DNA of 64,000 nucleotides from Rosa chinensis. Taxonomy: Eukaryota; Streptophyta; Magnoliopsida; Rosales; Rosaceae. Under the pieces are notes generated by a model. The model saw nothing but the letters and a program-made list of their open reading frames with translations. It was not told where the DNA came from and made no database searches. The stretch is from the NCBI RefSeq assembly GCF_002994745.2, contig NC_037092.1, forward strand, positions 3,090,501 through 3,154,500, in the 5' to 3' direction. The position numbers and the translations under genes are program-made. Positions 35,363-45,811 of the stretch are shown here, one piece after another (position 1 is the first letter of the stretch; every line of letters starts with the position of its first letter).

Positions 35363-36008
35363 CGTACTGAAACTGAACAGACTGCGTAAGCATTAAGCAG
35401 ATTATAGTTTTATTTACATGAGCATTATGGCCAGCTGAGGTTCACATTTTTTGAAAACCAAACTCTCTCTCTGTCTGATCCATCCAGCATTATATATGGT
35501 CTGGAAAGGTTTAGCTCCTAATTTTTGTCATCTTACACTCTAGTATCATGAATTCGTGATCCGATAGAATCGTTCATTTACCATATCACTCCTTAGTATT
35601 CACTCCAATTGTATTGAATTCACGAATAAGTTTTAAGAAATTTCAACTTTCAACTACATTAAATTCATGGACTACTATTAAACAACTGTTTATTGATTTG
35701 GTAGAAAAAAAAAACCTGAGTTTAAAAGATTAAATCAATACATAGTTCTATACTGTTTAGAGATTATCTTTAAAGAGTGCTGGTAAAGTGAATTCTTCGG
35801 AGCATGACCTTGGAGTGTCAAAGAAAAGAAAAACATGAGTTTAAATGATTTAGTAGAAATTATTATGGACGCACAGAACCATCATTGGCAGACCCAATTA
35901 AAGACATCCGAGAACTTATGCGTCCACCGACTCTTTACTATAACTCCTATTAACATAGCTGATAAATCATATAGCTGCCTCCACAACCCAATATTTTCAT
36001 TTTCTACT

Positions 36009-36219
36009 CTAAAATAAAGAGATCATAAAATGGTGGTCGGGTGGGACTACCACTCCGGGGCCGAGAGCAACATGGGTAAGACCCCTTCCCATAGAGTGTT
36101 TTTCACATGCGGATGATCGAACCAGTGACCTCCTTACTACCAGGAGTATCACTGTAGCGTTCGCCCAACATGCAGGACCAGCTTGCTACCACTGGACCAA
36201 ACCCATGGGTCTAAAATAA
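36009..36219 (-). mobile_element. tRNA-derived SINE with 15-bp target duplication
   Basis: The body 36024-36210 reads on the minus strand ACCCATGGGTTTGGTCCAG and on, with box A TGGTCCAGTGG and box B GGTTCGATCATCC, as in a tRNA-derived Pol III promoter. The left copy of the target duplication is CTAAAATAAAGAGAT (36009-36023). The right copy is split: CTAAAATAA at 36211-36219, then a MULE, then CTAAAATAAAGAGAT at 42580-42594. Not a functional tRNA gene: no acceptor-stem pairing and an unrelated 3' part. Confidence 0.85.
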
Positions 36220-36422
36220 GGGAGAGGATCCTCTCCTGAGCAAATTAGAGACCTGAGCTGCCTGAACTTTCTCTCAGATCATGACACGTGTAAAAACAAC
36301 ATCTAACGGTTTACATAATGCCACGTAGTGATTGACTCTCCCAACTCCTCTTTCTCTCCCTAACCCATAGAACCACCGCCATCAGAACCCAGAGAAAGAG
36401 GGGAGACCCGTACCTGAGGAAT

Positions 36423-36695
36423 CTAAATCGAGTGATCAGTGAGGGTCGGGTGGGGAAATCCGTACCTGAGGAACCTCGGGTCGGGGTTTTCAAGACTCTG
36501 GAGCTTAGATTTGACGTCCTTGGCGAGGCGATCGTAGACCATGGCGGTCGACAGAAGAGGCCTCGACAGTGGGGTTGAGAATGAAGGTGTGATGACGGGT
36601 GAGGTGGAGCTGGATCGAACGGCTTGGGTCAGCACCGGCGAGGCCTTGACCAACCGGCGGCGGGCCAGCGGTGTGAGAAGGTGCTTCACCGCCAT
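36423..36695 (-). pseudogene. Captured first exon like mitochondrial processing peptidase beta
   Basis: From ATG 36695 the minus strand encodes an Arg/Ser-rich mitochondrial presequence (MAVKHLLTPLARRRLVKAS, AVRSSSTSP) followed by SKLQSLENPDPRFLRYG and PHPTLTDHS, which match the N-terminal region of plant MPP-beta / complex III core subunit 1 (recalled, where it precedes the APETRVTTLPNGLRVA segment). The similarity ends at TAG 36425-36423. A second partial copy of ATTCCTCAGGTACGG follows at about 36408-36424. The peptidase domain is absent, so this is captured sequence inside the MULE. Confidence 0.65.
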
Positions 36696-37135
36696 GGCTG
36701 TAGCTCAGAGAAGAGCCTTACCGTTTGGTGATACAACCCAGTTTCACAGAGAATACTCTCTCTCGCTCTGTTAAGTTTTTTCACTCGTCCTTATGAATTT
36801 TGGTGGTTGCTAAATTTTCTTCTGGGATTGGTTGCGATTGAATTGATAGGACAAAATTGCTTGGGATTCAATTGATGGGTTCAATTTCTGGGGCTGGGTG
36901 TTCAAATGATGGGTTTCTTCCCTGTAAAATTTCATCAATGTAGATTAAGTTTGGTTATTTGAATTGTTTTTTATTTTCACTGGGTGTTCAAATGATTTGT
37001 ATCTAGTTACGGGTTTGTTCTAAGTTCAATATATGCATGTTCTTGGATTTACAATATTCAATTGTTAATTTAGATCTACTTTCTCATTGGTTTAGCGACC
37101 TATGTATTATGAGTTTGTTTCTTGATCTTTGCAGT

Positions 37136-37310
37136 TTTACAGCTATGTTGTAACCAGCTGAATGCGAGCTTACCTACACAGATACAACTCTGCTCTCTAG
37201 GAGCTAGAATAATGAAAGCCCTGCTTTGAAGAGGTTAAGTGTTCTTGCTTTGCAGTATAACAGAATAACTGGTCAGATTCCTACAAGCTTGGGGAACTTG
37301 GAAGAGTGAG
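37136..37310 (+). pseudogene. Captured leucine-rich-repeat gene fragment
   Basis: With small frame breaks the plus strand reads LQLCCNQLN, then LSVLALQYNRITGQIPTSLGNLEE, two consecutive plant extracellular-type LRRs (LxxLxLxxNxxxGxIPxxLGxL). A coherent stretch at about 37553-37690 (GLDISAAVLKNLKASQVAGR) may be another piece of the same source gene. No kinase domain. Captured by the surrounding MULE. Confidence 0.6.
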
Positions 37311-38059
37311 CTTTTTGGGATTGATTCATGCTTGATGATTATCATAATTAAGTACTACTCAAGCTCATACTTGCAATGCATTTTCTTCTCTAATTTTGAA
37401 GCAGCTCAGTTTAAAGATTTCCTCCAGTCGTTCCAAACTGAAGGTAAAATGGTTTGTGAATGGACCACAAAGCATTGTGTTGAAATTCTGTTTTTCAAAT
37501 AATCTATTTTGGATTGGTGGACTCAAAAACAGTTTGTATTGAACAGCAGGGTTAGATATAAGTGCTGCAGTTCTGAAGAATTTGAAAGCATCACAAGTTG
37601 CTGGTAGAGCCAAGGAAGTATGTAGAGAAGCCAGCCAAGTTTGCGAGTCCAAAATGCAGCTCCCGCTTCATCCAGCAGCCTCGTTGAATTAGCTTACCTC
37701 TTATGTAGTTTAGCCAATGGCAAAACCAAAGTACTTGTCATGTACAGTTCCTTAGTAGAGTAAAAGAGATGTTAGCCGTGATCTTTTCATGGATTGGCTG
37801 GTACTTAGAATTTTCTTTGTTTTTGTTTGTTTATAAAGGATAATCAAAAAACCTTACTTTTATGTAATTAATCATGTTGAAGATAAATAAATTTTCTTTT
37901 TACCATTCTCAATTCATTTAATCTTGTTTATTGTTAGCAAGTCTTCAATATGAACTAAAGCAATGAAAAGAGTGCCAAATCAGACATAAACCAGTTTGGA
38001 ACCCAGAAATTGGTATTCTATATATGTAACCCAGAAATTGGTTCCAGTTTGGAAGTTAG

Positions 38060-38400
38060 CAAGTACAAGGCTGCACATTTGCCCTCTCTTAAAGAAACAA
38101 AACAGAAAGCTGCACATTTGCCCTCTTAAACAAACAAAACAGTAAGCTGCAGAATTGCCTTCTCCATTTCCTACAAAAACTATACAAAAGCTGCAGAATT
38201 GCCTTCTCCATTTCCTAGAAAAACTATACAGAAGCCTGCACTGCACAATTGCCTTCTCCATGAAGCCTGCACTACACAATTGCCTTCTCCATTCTTTACA
38301 AAAACTGTACAGAAGCGTGCACTGCACAATTGCCCTTTCCATTTCTTATAAAAACAAAACAAAAGCCTGCAACTCTTCTCTTACAAAAACAAAACAGAAT
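38060..38400. repeat. Degenerate tandem array inside the MULE
   Basis: About seven imperfect units of 40-60 bp. Each contains GCTGCA(C/G)AATTGCC or CTGCACAATTGCC, then TTCTCCATTTC and an A-rich spacer ACAAAAAC(A/T)AAACAG. The overlapping open frames on both strands (37980-38362, 38155-38478) arise from the repeat. Confidence 0.7.
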
Positions 38401-38652
38401 GATGCACAACCTGCTAAAAACAAACCAATTTCATATAAATTACAGAGACAATATATGAAAGACCAATATATGACATAACAATATATGAAGACAAACCTTT
38501 CATATCCAGAGGCCATGAAAAAATGCATTTCATTGGGTATCGTTGTTTAAATCAAACTCCTAGGATATATATAGTGAAACACATAATGGTTAGTGATATT
38601 GAAATCTAATACCATAACTCTTAAGACCAACTAAATAAATATTGATATACCT

Positions 38653-41600
38653 GGCTACAAGCAAGAAATCTAAGTGAAGATGCAGATATATCTTGTTCCA
38701 GAAATTGGTCTGCATTACTTGTTAGATTAGCAACAATATTCTCTTCATCACATAGTGGATCAATAGACACCTTGTATACATTATTCATTGCATCAGGAGT
38801 TACCTGAATTATAAAAATTCAAGAATGATATCTGTAAGTAAATTTAAACAAATTAGTTTGAGATTAGTTTTATAGAAACAAGAATACCTCAATAGCTTTT
38901 TTACTAGATTGTTTCTATCTTTTATTTTGTTTCCATGCTTATCTCCAATTGACTCTTGATTCGCCGTTTTCTTCCTCTAGAAGATTCCTTTTTCTTCAGT
39001 CCCTTTGCATTCACCACATTACCATTGAGTTGTTCAATAGGAGTAGATTGAGTTGTATGTTCATTCTCATCCCCATAAGCATTCATTTCAGACCGTAGCA
39101 AGTCTTCAATTTCTTTTGCTAATTTCTCTGCATGTATCATTGCTAATTTGTATGCCTTTTCATTTTCAGAACCCCTGCTTGATATCCTAATGTAGGTGGA
39201 ACATAAGGATCTGTACCAAGAGGCTTGCTGCAACTTAGGGTCGGGTTGAATTTCACGCCCATGCATGTCTTGAACACTTTCAGCTCTAGCTTTTTTGGTC
39301 CATCTTTTTAAGATATAATGCTCAGGAATTTCTTTGATTTGGATCACTTCTCTAAGGACCTTGATAATGTGCCTACATACAACCCCTTTCATCTCAAACA
39401 ATCTGCAACTACAAGACACTATATCATCACTATCTCTCTTCACTTGGCGTTCTCTAGAGTAACCATCTCTAATAACTGTATATATCTTTCCACCATCAAT
39501 ATCAACACAATTTGTTATAGAAGCTTCAAGGGATGATTCAAATTGATCCTGAAAATCTTCAAATATCAGCTTAGTGTAAACTTTTCTTGCTTCATATAGC
39601 ATTTTCACATGCATTTTCAGAATAGGCAACCTGAAGCACATATCATATTCTGCTTCTAACTCCTTGTACCTTTTATTAGCAACCATCCTCTCAATGATTT
39701 TAATCCAGCATGAAAAACCCTAGGTTTTCTCTCTAGTGTGAGAAAACTCTTAAGGCCGGCGGCGTCCGTGTACGTGCAGATCAGCCTTGTCCGGTGGCAC
39801 TCGGACATCTTTGCAGGCCTCTAGCCTAGCCGACGTGCCGCGGTCTGCTGCCGGACGGGATATTGATGCTATTTGCCCAAGAGCTTTCATGGGAGAGAGG
39901 TTTTCGCTTGTGGTTGCGGTATGCTGGTTTTGGTGGAGTCTCTTGGCGTCGTCTCTAAATCACAGTGGGTATTGGTGCTTCGTCGTGGGTTTCCAGGACC
40001 GACGTCCGACGTTTGGCTCGAGGAGGCTTTGATCTGGTGCGTTGCATCGTCGTTTGTTCGTAGTGGTGCGGACCGGTTTGCTTAGGTCGAGGTGGCGTGG
40101 TACCATGGCAACACGGCGGTACGAGTCGCGAAGGCTGAGGAAGCATGGGATGTGGCGGTACGGGTCACGGCGCGGTGGCGGTAAGGTAGTGTGGCGTTGT
40201 CATCTCCTGATGTGAGGGTGTGATGACGTTTTTGGGCTGGGATCATTCTAGTATTGCTGGGCCATGGATTGTGCCTTTTCTCTTTAGGGCTATTGGGCCT
40301 TCTATTTATGGTGGGTTTTTTTTAGCCCTAAGCCCAACTCTAGGATAGTAATTTTATTACTTTCAATAAGTCCCTAATTGTTTTAGGGAGCTACGCACTT
40401 TTGTGCCTCTAGCGAATCTTCCAGAGTAGTACCGATGGAAGATTCATGCTATTTTGCTGTATTTAATGTCAAATGAGTGACCTAGTTCTATGTACCACTG
40501 TGGGTACTAACACATCTTCTTGTCCGTCTATAGATGGCAGCGGAAGGGTATGTAAGGGCCATTCTGTCTTTTGATCAATATATTGGCTATTGCCTTCTTT
40601 AAAAAAAAAAGTGTATAAAAAACTCTGACAGATTATGGTCAGAGTCTAAATATTTTTTCAAGGTCGAGTTAAAACTTTCACTCAGTTGAGTGCTTCTTAT
40701 TCCAACTGACCATGCTTGCTTAACATACGGAAAGCCCCATTTTTCTCTTAAATCATATATGCTACTTAACCAAGTATTGTCACGAGCACCATATTTATCA
40801 AGCATAGCCTCCCAAGCAGATATAAACTCATCTTCCTCCTCAATATTTTCCATGAACCTTGACAAAACACTTGTGATCCCACCTTCTTCTGTCAAAAAAC
40901 TATGTCCATGCTTTATGGCATTTTGCATCATATGCCATTTGCAAAGCCTATGATATGCATCAGGCATAACATGTCAAAGAGCCTTTGCCATTGCAGCATC
41001 TTGATCTGTAAATATTGCATTTGGAGCCTTTCCAGACATTGCCCTCAAAAATGTCTCAAACAACCATATAAATGAATCGACTCTTTCATCATACATTATA
41101 GCCACCCCAAATATAATAGTCTCGCGGTGATGATTGAATCCGACAAACACAGCAAGAGGTCTATTAGATTTGTTAACCTTGTATGTTGTATCAAAACTAA
41201 CAACATCCCCAAATTGGCCATAATCAATGATCATTTTAGCATCTGCCCAAAATAAGTTTGTTATTTGCTCCTCACTATCTAATTGCATAGCATGGTAGAA
41301 TGAAGGGTTTTCCAATGTTTGATCTGAAAAATATTTCATAATATATCCAGCTTCTCCATACTCCAAGCTTCTCTGTCTCCTTGATTGAAGGTAGTTTTTT
41401 ACATCCTGTTTTGTATACCCAACAACATCTCTTCCACCTGCTTGCTTACCCATCAATTCATATAGAGAAGTCACACCAATTCCAGAATCGTGTGCTAAGT
41501 CTATGTCAATGCCTTGAGAGTCTTGTACTTTCCGTTGTGAAGGTAGCATGTGGGAACATTCTTTCCCCACAAGAAGATGATTGTGCTCTTCAACAAAATC

Positions 41601-41993
41601 GCTAACAAAGAACTTATTGTTCCTCCTATTCAATTTAATACAAAGTTTAGCACCGCAACCTGTTCTTGTCTCTGCTTTGGGTTTTCTGATCATGTAATCC
41701 CTCTTATCTTTAGATCGAATACCTTCCTTACAGCAAACAAATAATCTTGAAGTGAGTTCTTTTGTTCTTTTATTCTTACCATGAGTCTCCCTTCTAATAC
41801 TAAACCCCTTTTTTCCTCCATATCTATTGTAGAAGTCATAAGCTGCTTGTTCAGAATCAAACTCCATTCCTTTTCTAGGTTTCCAATCCAACTTCAAATC
41901 AGAATTCTCAATATCAATGTCTGTAGCACCCAATGAATTATCCATCTGCAACCAATTTCTTATATAGTAATTATAACAATCTGCAATTGACAC
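38653..41993 (-). pseudogene. FAR1/MULE transposase, disrupted
   Basis: Minus strand; likely translation start at 41945 (MDNSLGATD). The FAR1-type zinc-binding domain (GMEFDSEQAAYDFYNRYG, TGCGAKLCIK, EEHNHLL) is followed by the MULE catalytic domain (DVVSFDTTYKVNK, FTDQDAAMAKAL, then CKWHMMQNA) and, after an insertion, the SWIM zinc finger CSCRLFEMKGVVCRH (near 39400). Two lesions are visible: an in-frame TGA at 40973-40971 between the catalytic segments, and an ~890-bp insertion (39719-40612). A small C-terminal exon at 38804-38653 (VTPDAMNNVYKVSIDPLCDE) is probable. The family mobilises Mutator-like elements by binding TIRs; this copy cannot make full-length protein. Confidence 0.88.
39719..40612 (+). 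mobile_element. Retroposon insertion (LINE-derived or long SINE-like) in the transposase
   Basis: About 890 bp of GC-richer sequence, plus-oriented, ending in a poly-A run at 40601-40610. It is flanked by GCATGAAAAAC (39708-39718) and GTATAAAAAAC (40613-40623), 9 of 11 identical, as expected for target-primed reverse transcription. The 5' part is GC-rich and leader-like (AGGCCGGCGGCGTCCGTG); the 3' part resembles the tail of a plant LINE. No reverse transcriptase is encoded, so it is truncated or parasitic. Confidence 0.7.
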
Positions 41994-42936
41994 TTATTAA
42001 ACTAAAAAAGGACAACCGATACAACAAACCAATGCAGCTACAGATCAATAATCAGACCCAAAAAAAAATAATACTGTAGATACAAAAATTACATTGCCTT
42101 GATGCGTTCTTATGGTTTGATATCAATAATGAAGCACTGAATCCTACTTGGTCAATATCAAATACAAGATTCCTACACTCTATATCACACAATATGAAGA
42201 GAGAACTTTGAAAAAAAAAAAAAAAAAACCCAAAATAATGGAGTATAACACTTACCTCTGGCAATGGAATGCAGGAGAAAGTGAGAAGACTCAAAGCTAA
42301 AGTTTTGAACTTTTGATTAGATCTCCCTGCACATAGCCATTGAATTTAAAGACTGAAGACTTGTGTTTTTTTGTTTCATAGCAGAAGAGGCCAAGAACAA
42401 GAGGAAGCGAGCGGGGAAACGAAACCAAGTTCGCGGCAACATAAAACTCAAAAAAAATTTGAGATAGAAAACTTAAATTTATTGTGAGCCATCAGATGTT
42501 AAGTTGGCCACGTGTCATGATCTGAGAGAAAGCTCAGGCAGCTCAGGTCTCTAATTTACTCAGGAGAGGATCCTCTCCCCTAAAATAAAGAGATATGCCT
42601 CAATACTTCAAATAATATATTAATATATATAATACAAATTGATAAGACAAGTCCAAAAGCTTTAGGTCTACAGCAGTCAAAAAGACAATTTTATTTTTAA
42701 AAAAAGTGCTATTAAACAACATTTAATAAAAGACGAAAACCAAATAAGGCCCACGAACGAGATTCCCCCACGAACTTGAAATAGAGAAATACGGGAGCTA
42801 CAAAAGTTAATGCCATTGTCTTATATATATTGCCAACATTTCTGATAACTTTCAATCTTAATTCCCGAACGAAGAGCAAGAAGAGCGAAAGTAATATCAT
42901 CTCCCACCTTCTTTGGTGTTGATATTTACAGATCAA

Positions 42937-45161
42937 ATGGCATCTTCTTCTCAGGCCTTCTTTAAATTCTTCAATCCCCAAATTTGTCCAAAAAGAATCT
43001 CACATATTGGCCACTCTAACGTCGTACGTCTTACACCTAAGAAGCGGCCTACTTCTCAAAAATGCGGCATTGCCCAAGATCTTAGCTTGCTTTCCAGTTC
43101 CAGTACTCCAATAGAACTGATTAGCTATGACACTAAGCATACTAAAACTATGGTAATTCTCGGAGCTGTACCTGACGTACATTTTTTTCGAATGATGCTA
43201 GCCACTAAACATAGTTAATTGACTTTATTAATTTTCATGCAGGATGACATTTTTGTCCAACATTCTCAGAAGTTGGAGGTATTCAGGCATGTACTGAGAA
43301 ATGTAGCAGACCTAGAAGCCCTTGAAGGTTTGAATATGATCGATGCTGCTCAACGGCTAGGTATCGATTACCACTTTCAACAAGAAATCGACGAAATTCT
43401 GCACAAACAGATGAATAGTATATCTGTTCATGGTGACCTTCATGAGGTTGCACTTCGCTTTCGACTACTAAGACAACAGGGTTACTTCGTGCCTGATGGT
43501 ATGTATAATTTTTAGGGTACTACTGCACTAATTTTAGTTCACTAAATGATGTGGCAATATTTCATTCATTAAACAGCTGTAAAGCATGCACATATAATAG
43601 TACCAAGTGTTTGATACAGATGTGTTTAACAACTTCAAGGAAAGCAATGGGATGTTCAAGCAAGCTTTGGGTGAAGACATCAAGGGATTGATGAGCTTAT
43701 ATGAAGCTTCACATCTAGGTACAGAAGGAGAAGATACACTTGTTGAAGCTGGAAAATATAGTGCCCATCTGCTAAAGACCTCTTTGCCACATCTTGATCA
43801 TCATCAAGCCAGAATTGTGGGCAATACATTGGGGAATCCTCATCACAAAAGCTTGGCCTCATTCATGGCTAGGAACTTTTTTGTTACTTCTCAAGGAACC
43901 AATACATGGTCAAATTTGCTAAAAGAAGTAGCAAAAACAGATTTCAGTATGGTCCAGTCTCTGTACCAGAATGAAATTGTTCAAATCTCCAAGTAAGTTC
44001 AACAATGACTCTTCTGGACATTGATACTTTAACCCACATAGCAGATACACAGTTTAATGATGTGTCTATTTTTGACATTTTAGATGGTGGAAGGAGCTAG
44101 GATTGGCTAAGGAACTGAAGTTTGCAAGAGACCAACCACTAAAATGGTACATTTGGTCCATGGCATGCCTAGCAGATCCAAAGTTATCAGAGGAGAGGGT
44201 TGAGCTCACAAAACCCATCTCATTTATCTATTTGATAGATGACATTTTTGATGTTTATGGAACCCTCCATGAACTCATTCTCTTCACAGAAGCTGTTAAC
44301 AGGTATATACTCATCAATAATGAAATAAATTTAGAATTGATACAAATTCATTATTGATGAACAAACTATTGCATATATACAGATGGGATATTGCTGCTAT
44401 AGACCATTTACCAGACTACATGAAGATATGCTTCAAGGCTCTCTATGATATGACTAATGAAATCAGCTGCAAGGTCTATAAAAAGCATGGATGGAACCCC
44501 TTGCAATCTTTGAAAAAGACGGTATATAACTATGACTAATCTACCACATTTAACTAGATTATATTTAAAATCATGTACTTGCATTAGAAGGTTTACATTG
44601 AGGTTATTCATTCTGTTGCAGTGGGCAAGCCTTTGCAATGCATTTTTGGTGGAAGCAAAATGGTTCGCATCTGGACAGTTGCCAAAGTCAGAAGAGTACT
44701 TGAAGAATGGCATTGTTTCTTCTGGGGTAAATGTGGTTCTTGTCCACATTTTTTTTCTCTTGGGTCAAAATATAACCAAACAGAGTGTGGAGTTGTTGAA
44801 TGACACTCCAACTATTATATCGTCCACAGCAGCAATTCTTCGACTTTGGGACGACTTGGGAAGTGCAAAGGATGAGAACCAGGATGGGAACGATGGATCG
44901 TATGTAAGGTGCTACTTAGAGGAACATCAAGGTTGTTCCATTGACGAGGCACGAGAAAAGACTGTTAATATGATTTCAGATGAATGGAAGAAACTGAACA
45001 GAGAATTGCTCTCTCCTAATCCATTTCCTGCAACATTCACTTCGGCTTCCCTTAATCTCGCAAGAATGGTCCCCCTGATGTATAGTTATGATGGCAATCA
45101 ATGCCTTCCATCACTTAAAGAGTATATGAAATCAATGTTGTATGAGACTGTATCAATGTAA
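42937..45161 (+). CDS. NES: Terpene synthase TPS3 (plastid-targeted NES-like nerolidol/linalool synthase)
   Basis: Six exons: 42937-43152, 43243-43498, 43620-43992, 44084-44302, 44383-44521, 44622-45161 (580 residues). Exon 1 (72 codons, [14 protein letters not shown] start, Ser/Thr/Lys-rich, few acidic residues) looks like a plastid transit peptide and ends KHTKTM. The catalytic domain has [15 protein letters not shown] (~334-338) and DDLGSAKDE (~478-486). No RR(x)8W motif, as in TPS-g. Exon 1 was ended at ATG|GTAATT because this joins TM to DDIFVQHSQ, as in strawberry NES proteins as remembered. The last exon is continuous where TPS1 has an intron. With GPP (plastid) or FPP (cytosol) such enzymes make linalool or nerolidol; the product is an inference. 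A truncated PPR copy is convergent downstream. Confidence 0.93.
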
Positions 45162-45468
45162 TAAGAATAACAGAATTGGATTTAAACCTCAAAGGTTGTC
45201 AAGATCAACAAGAAGCATAAGTTGCATTACAATTTTATGTTCGATACAATTTTAGTAATAAACTGAATAAGAATAAACATTGTCTAGCCATTATAGAAAG
45301 TGTATGTTACTTAGAATGCTTATTTGAAACAACAAAAATGAAAACTGAAAATTGATCAAACTGTGACTTGAAAAGAGTTTCATGTTTACCTTATATTTTT
45401 GTGCTTCAAAACCAAAATGGAATTCAACATAAAAAAGAACGCAGCAAAAAGAAATGAAAGGCCCTATT

Positions 45469-45811
45469 CAGCTGAAGTCAGCTTGGGGTTAAAATGTCAA
45501 TAGTTATTTTGGTGTTCTCAAGTTTGACAAGTTCCTTTGCCTTTGCAATCATGGAGGCCGTGACCAGACCATCCACCACAGGCTACAACAGTGCCACACT
45601 CAAAAGGCGGCGCATTTAGAAAATGTCCTTGCAGAGCTCAAAAGCAAACTCCACATCACCCTTCTCACAAACAAAGGGAACAAGCGTCTCGAAAGTCCGT
45701 TTATCCGGAGCACAACTACTCTTCTTTATTTCACCATACCACCGCTTAGCTTCATCCAAGTTTCCCTCATTCACAAAGCCCTTAATCAAGGTATTGAAGG
45801 TGAACACATAA
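45469..45811 (-). pseudogene. PPR gene, truncated copy 2
   Basis: Only the C-terminal third of the PPR paralogue remains (VFTFNTLIKGFVNEGNLDE, CAPDKRTFETLVPFVCEK, ELCKDIF). A TAA replaces the Gln codon after KDIF (45616-45618). At about 45811 the homology to the intact gene stops and alpha of unit 3 begins, so the 5' two thirds and the beta block were lost at the unit junction. Tail-to-tail with TPS3. Confidence 0.88.

Larger units (their letters stand above)
36220..42579 (-). mobile_element. FAR1-type Mutator-like transposon (6.36 kb) with captured host gene pieces
   Basis: TIRs of ~90 bp: both ends read GGGAGAGGATCCTCTCCTGAG from outside in, then AATTAGAGACCTGAGCTGCC and TCTCTCAGATCATGACACGTG. 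The 9-bp target duplication CTAAAATAA lies at 36211-36219 and 42580-42588. It contains a minus-strand transposase (38653-41993, interrupted), a mitochondrial processing peptidase beta-like exon (36423-36695), an LRR fragment (37136-37310) and a degenerate tandem array (38060-38400). It is inserted inside one copy of the SINE's target duplication. Confidence 0.92.
27501..45811 (+). repeat. Tandem module unit 2 (alpha, TPS3, truncated PPR)
   Basis: Second tandem segment. Alpha runs 27512-28642 and resumes at 35363-36008 and 42580-42936; the gaps are a Copia element, a solo LTR, a SINE and a MULE. TPS3 follows, then a PPR pseudogene cut off at 45811, where alpha of unit 3 begins directly; beta and the 5' half of the PPR are missing. 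The open frame 27839-27306 (minus) crosses alpha and beta and has no recognisable content. Confidence 0.85.

Noticed and set aside
36024..36210. Possible tRNA gene (box A and box B present on the minus strand)
   Set aside because: No cloverleaf pairing or CCA-proximal acceptor stem, a non-tRNA 3' part and a 15-bp target duplication show a SINE.
38060..38400. Regularly spaced repeats that might suggest a CRISPR-like array
   Set aside because: Plant nuclear DNA, degenerate units, no constant repeat/variable spacer pattern; it is a decayed tandem array in a MULE.
42937..43218. Alternative first exon of TPS3 ending at GAC|GTACAT (43176)
   Set aside because: Possible, but ATG|GTAATT at 43152 is a better donor and gives the TM-DDIFVQ junction expected from strawberry NES proteins as remembered.
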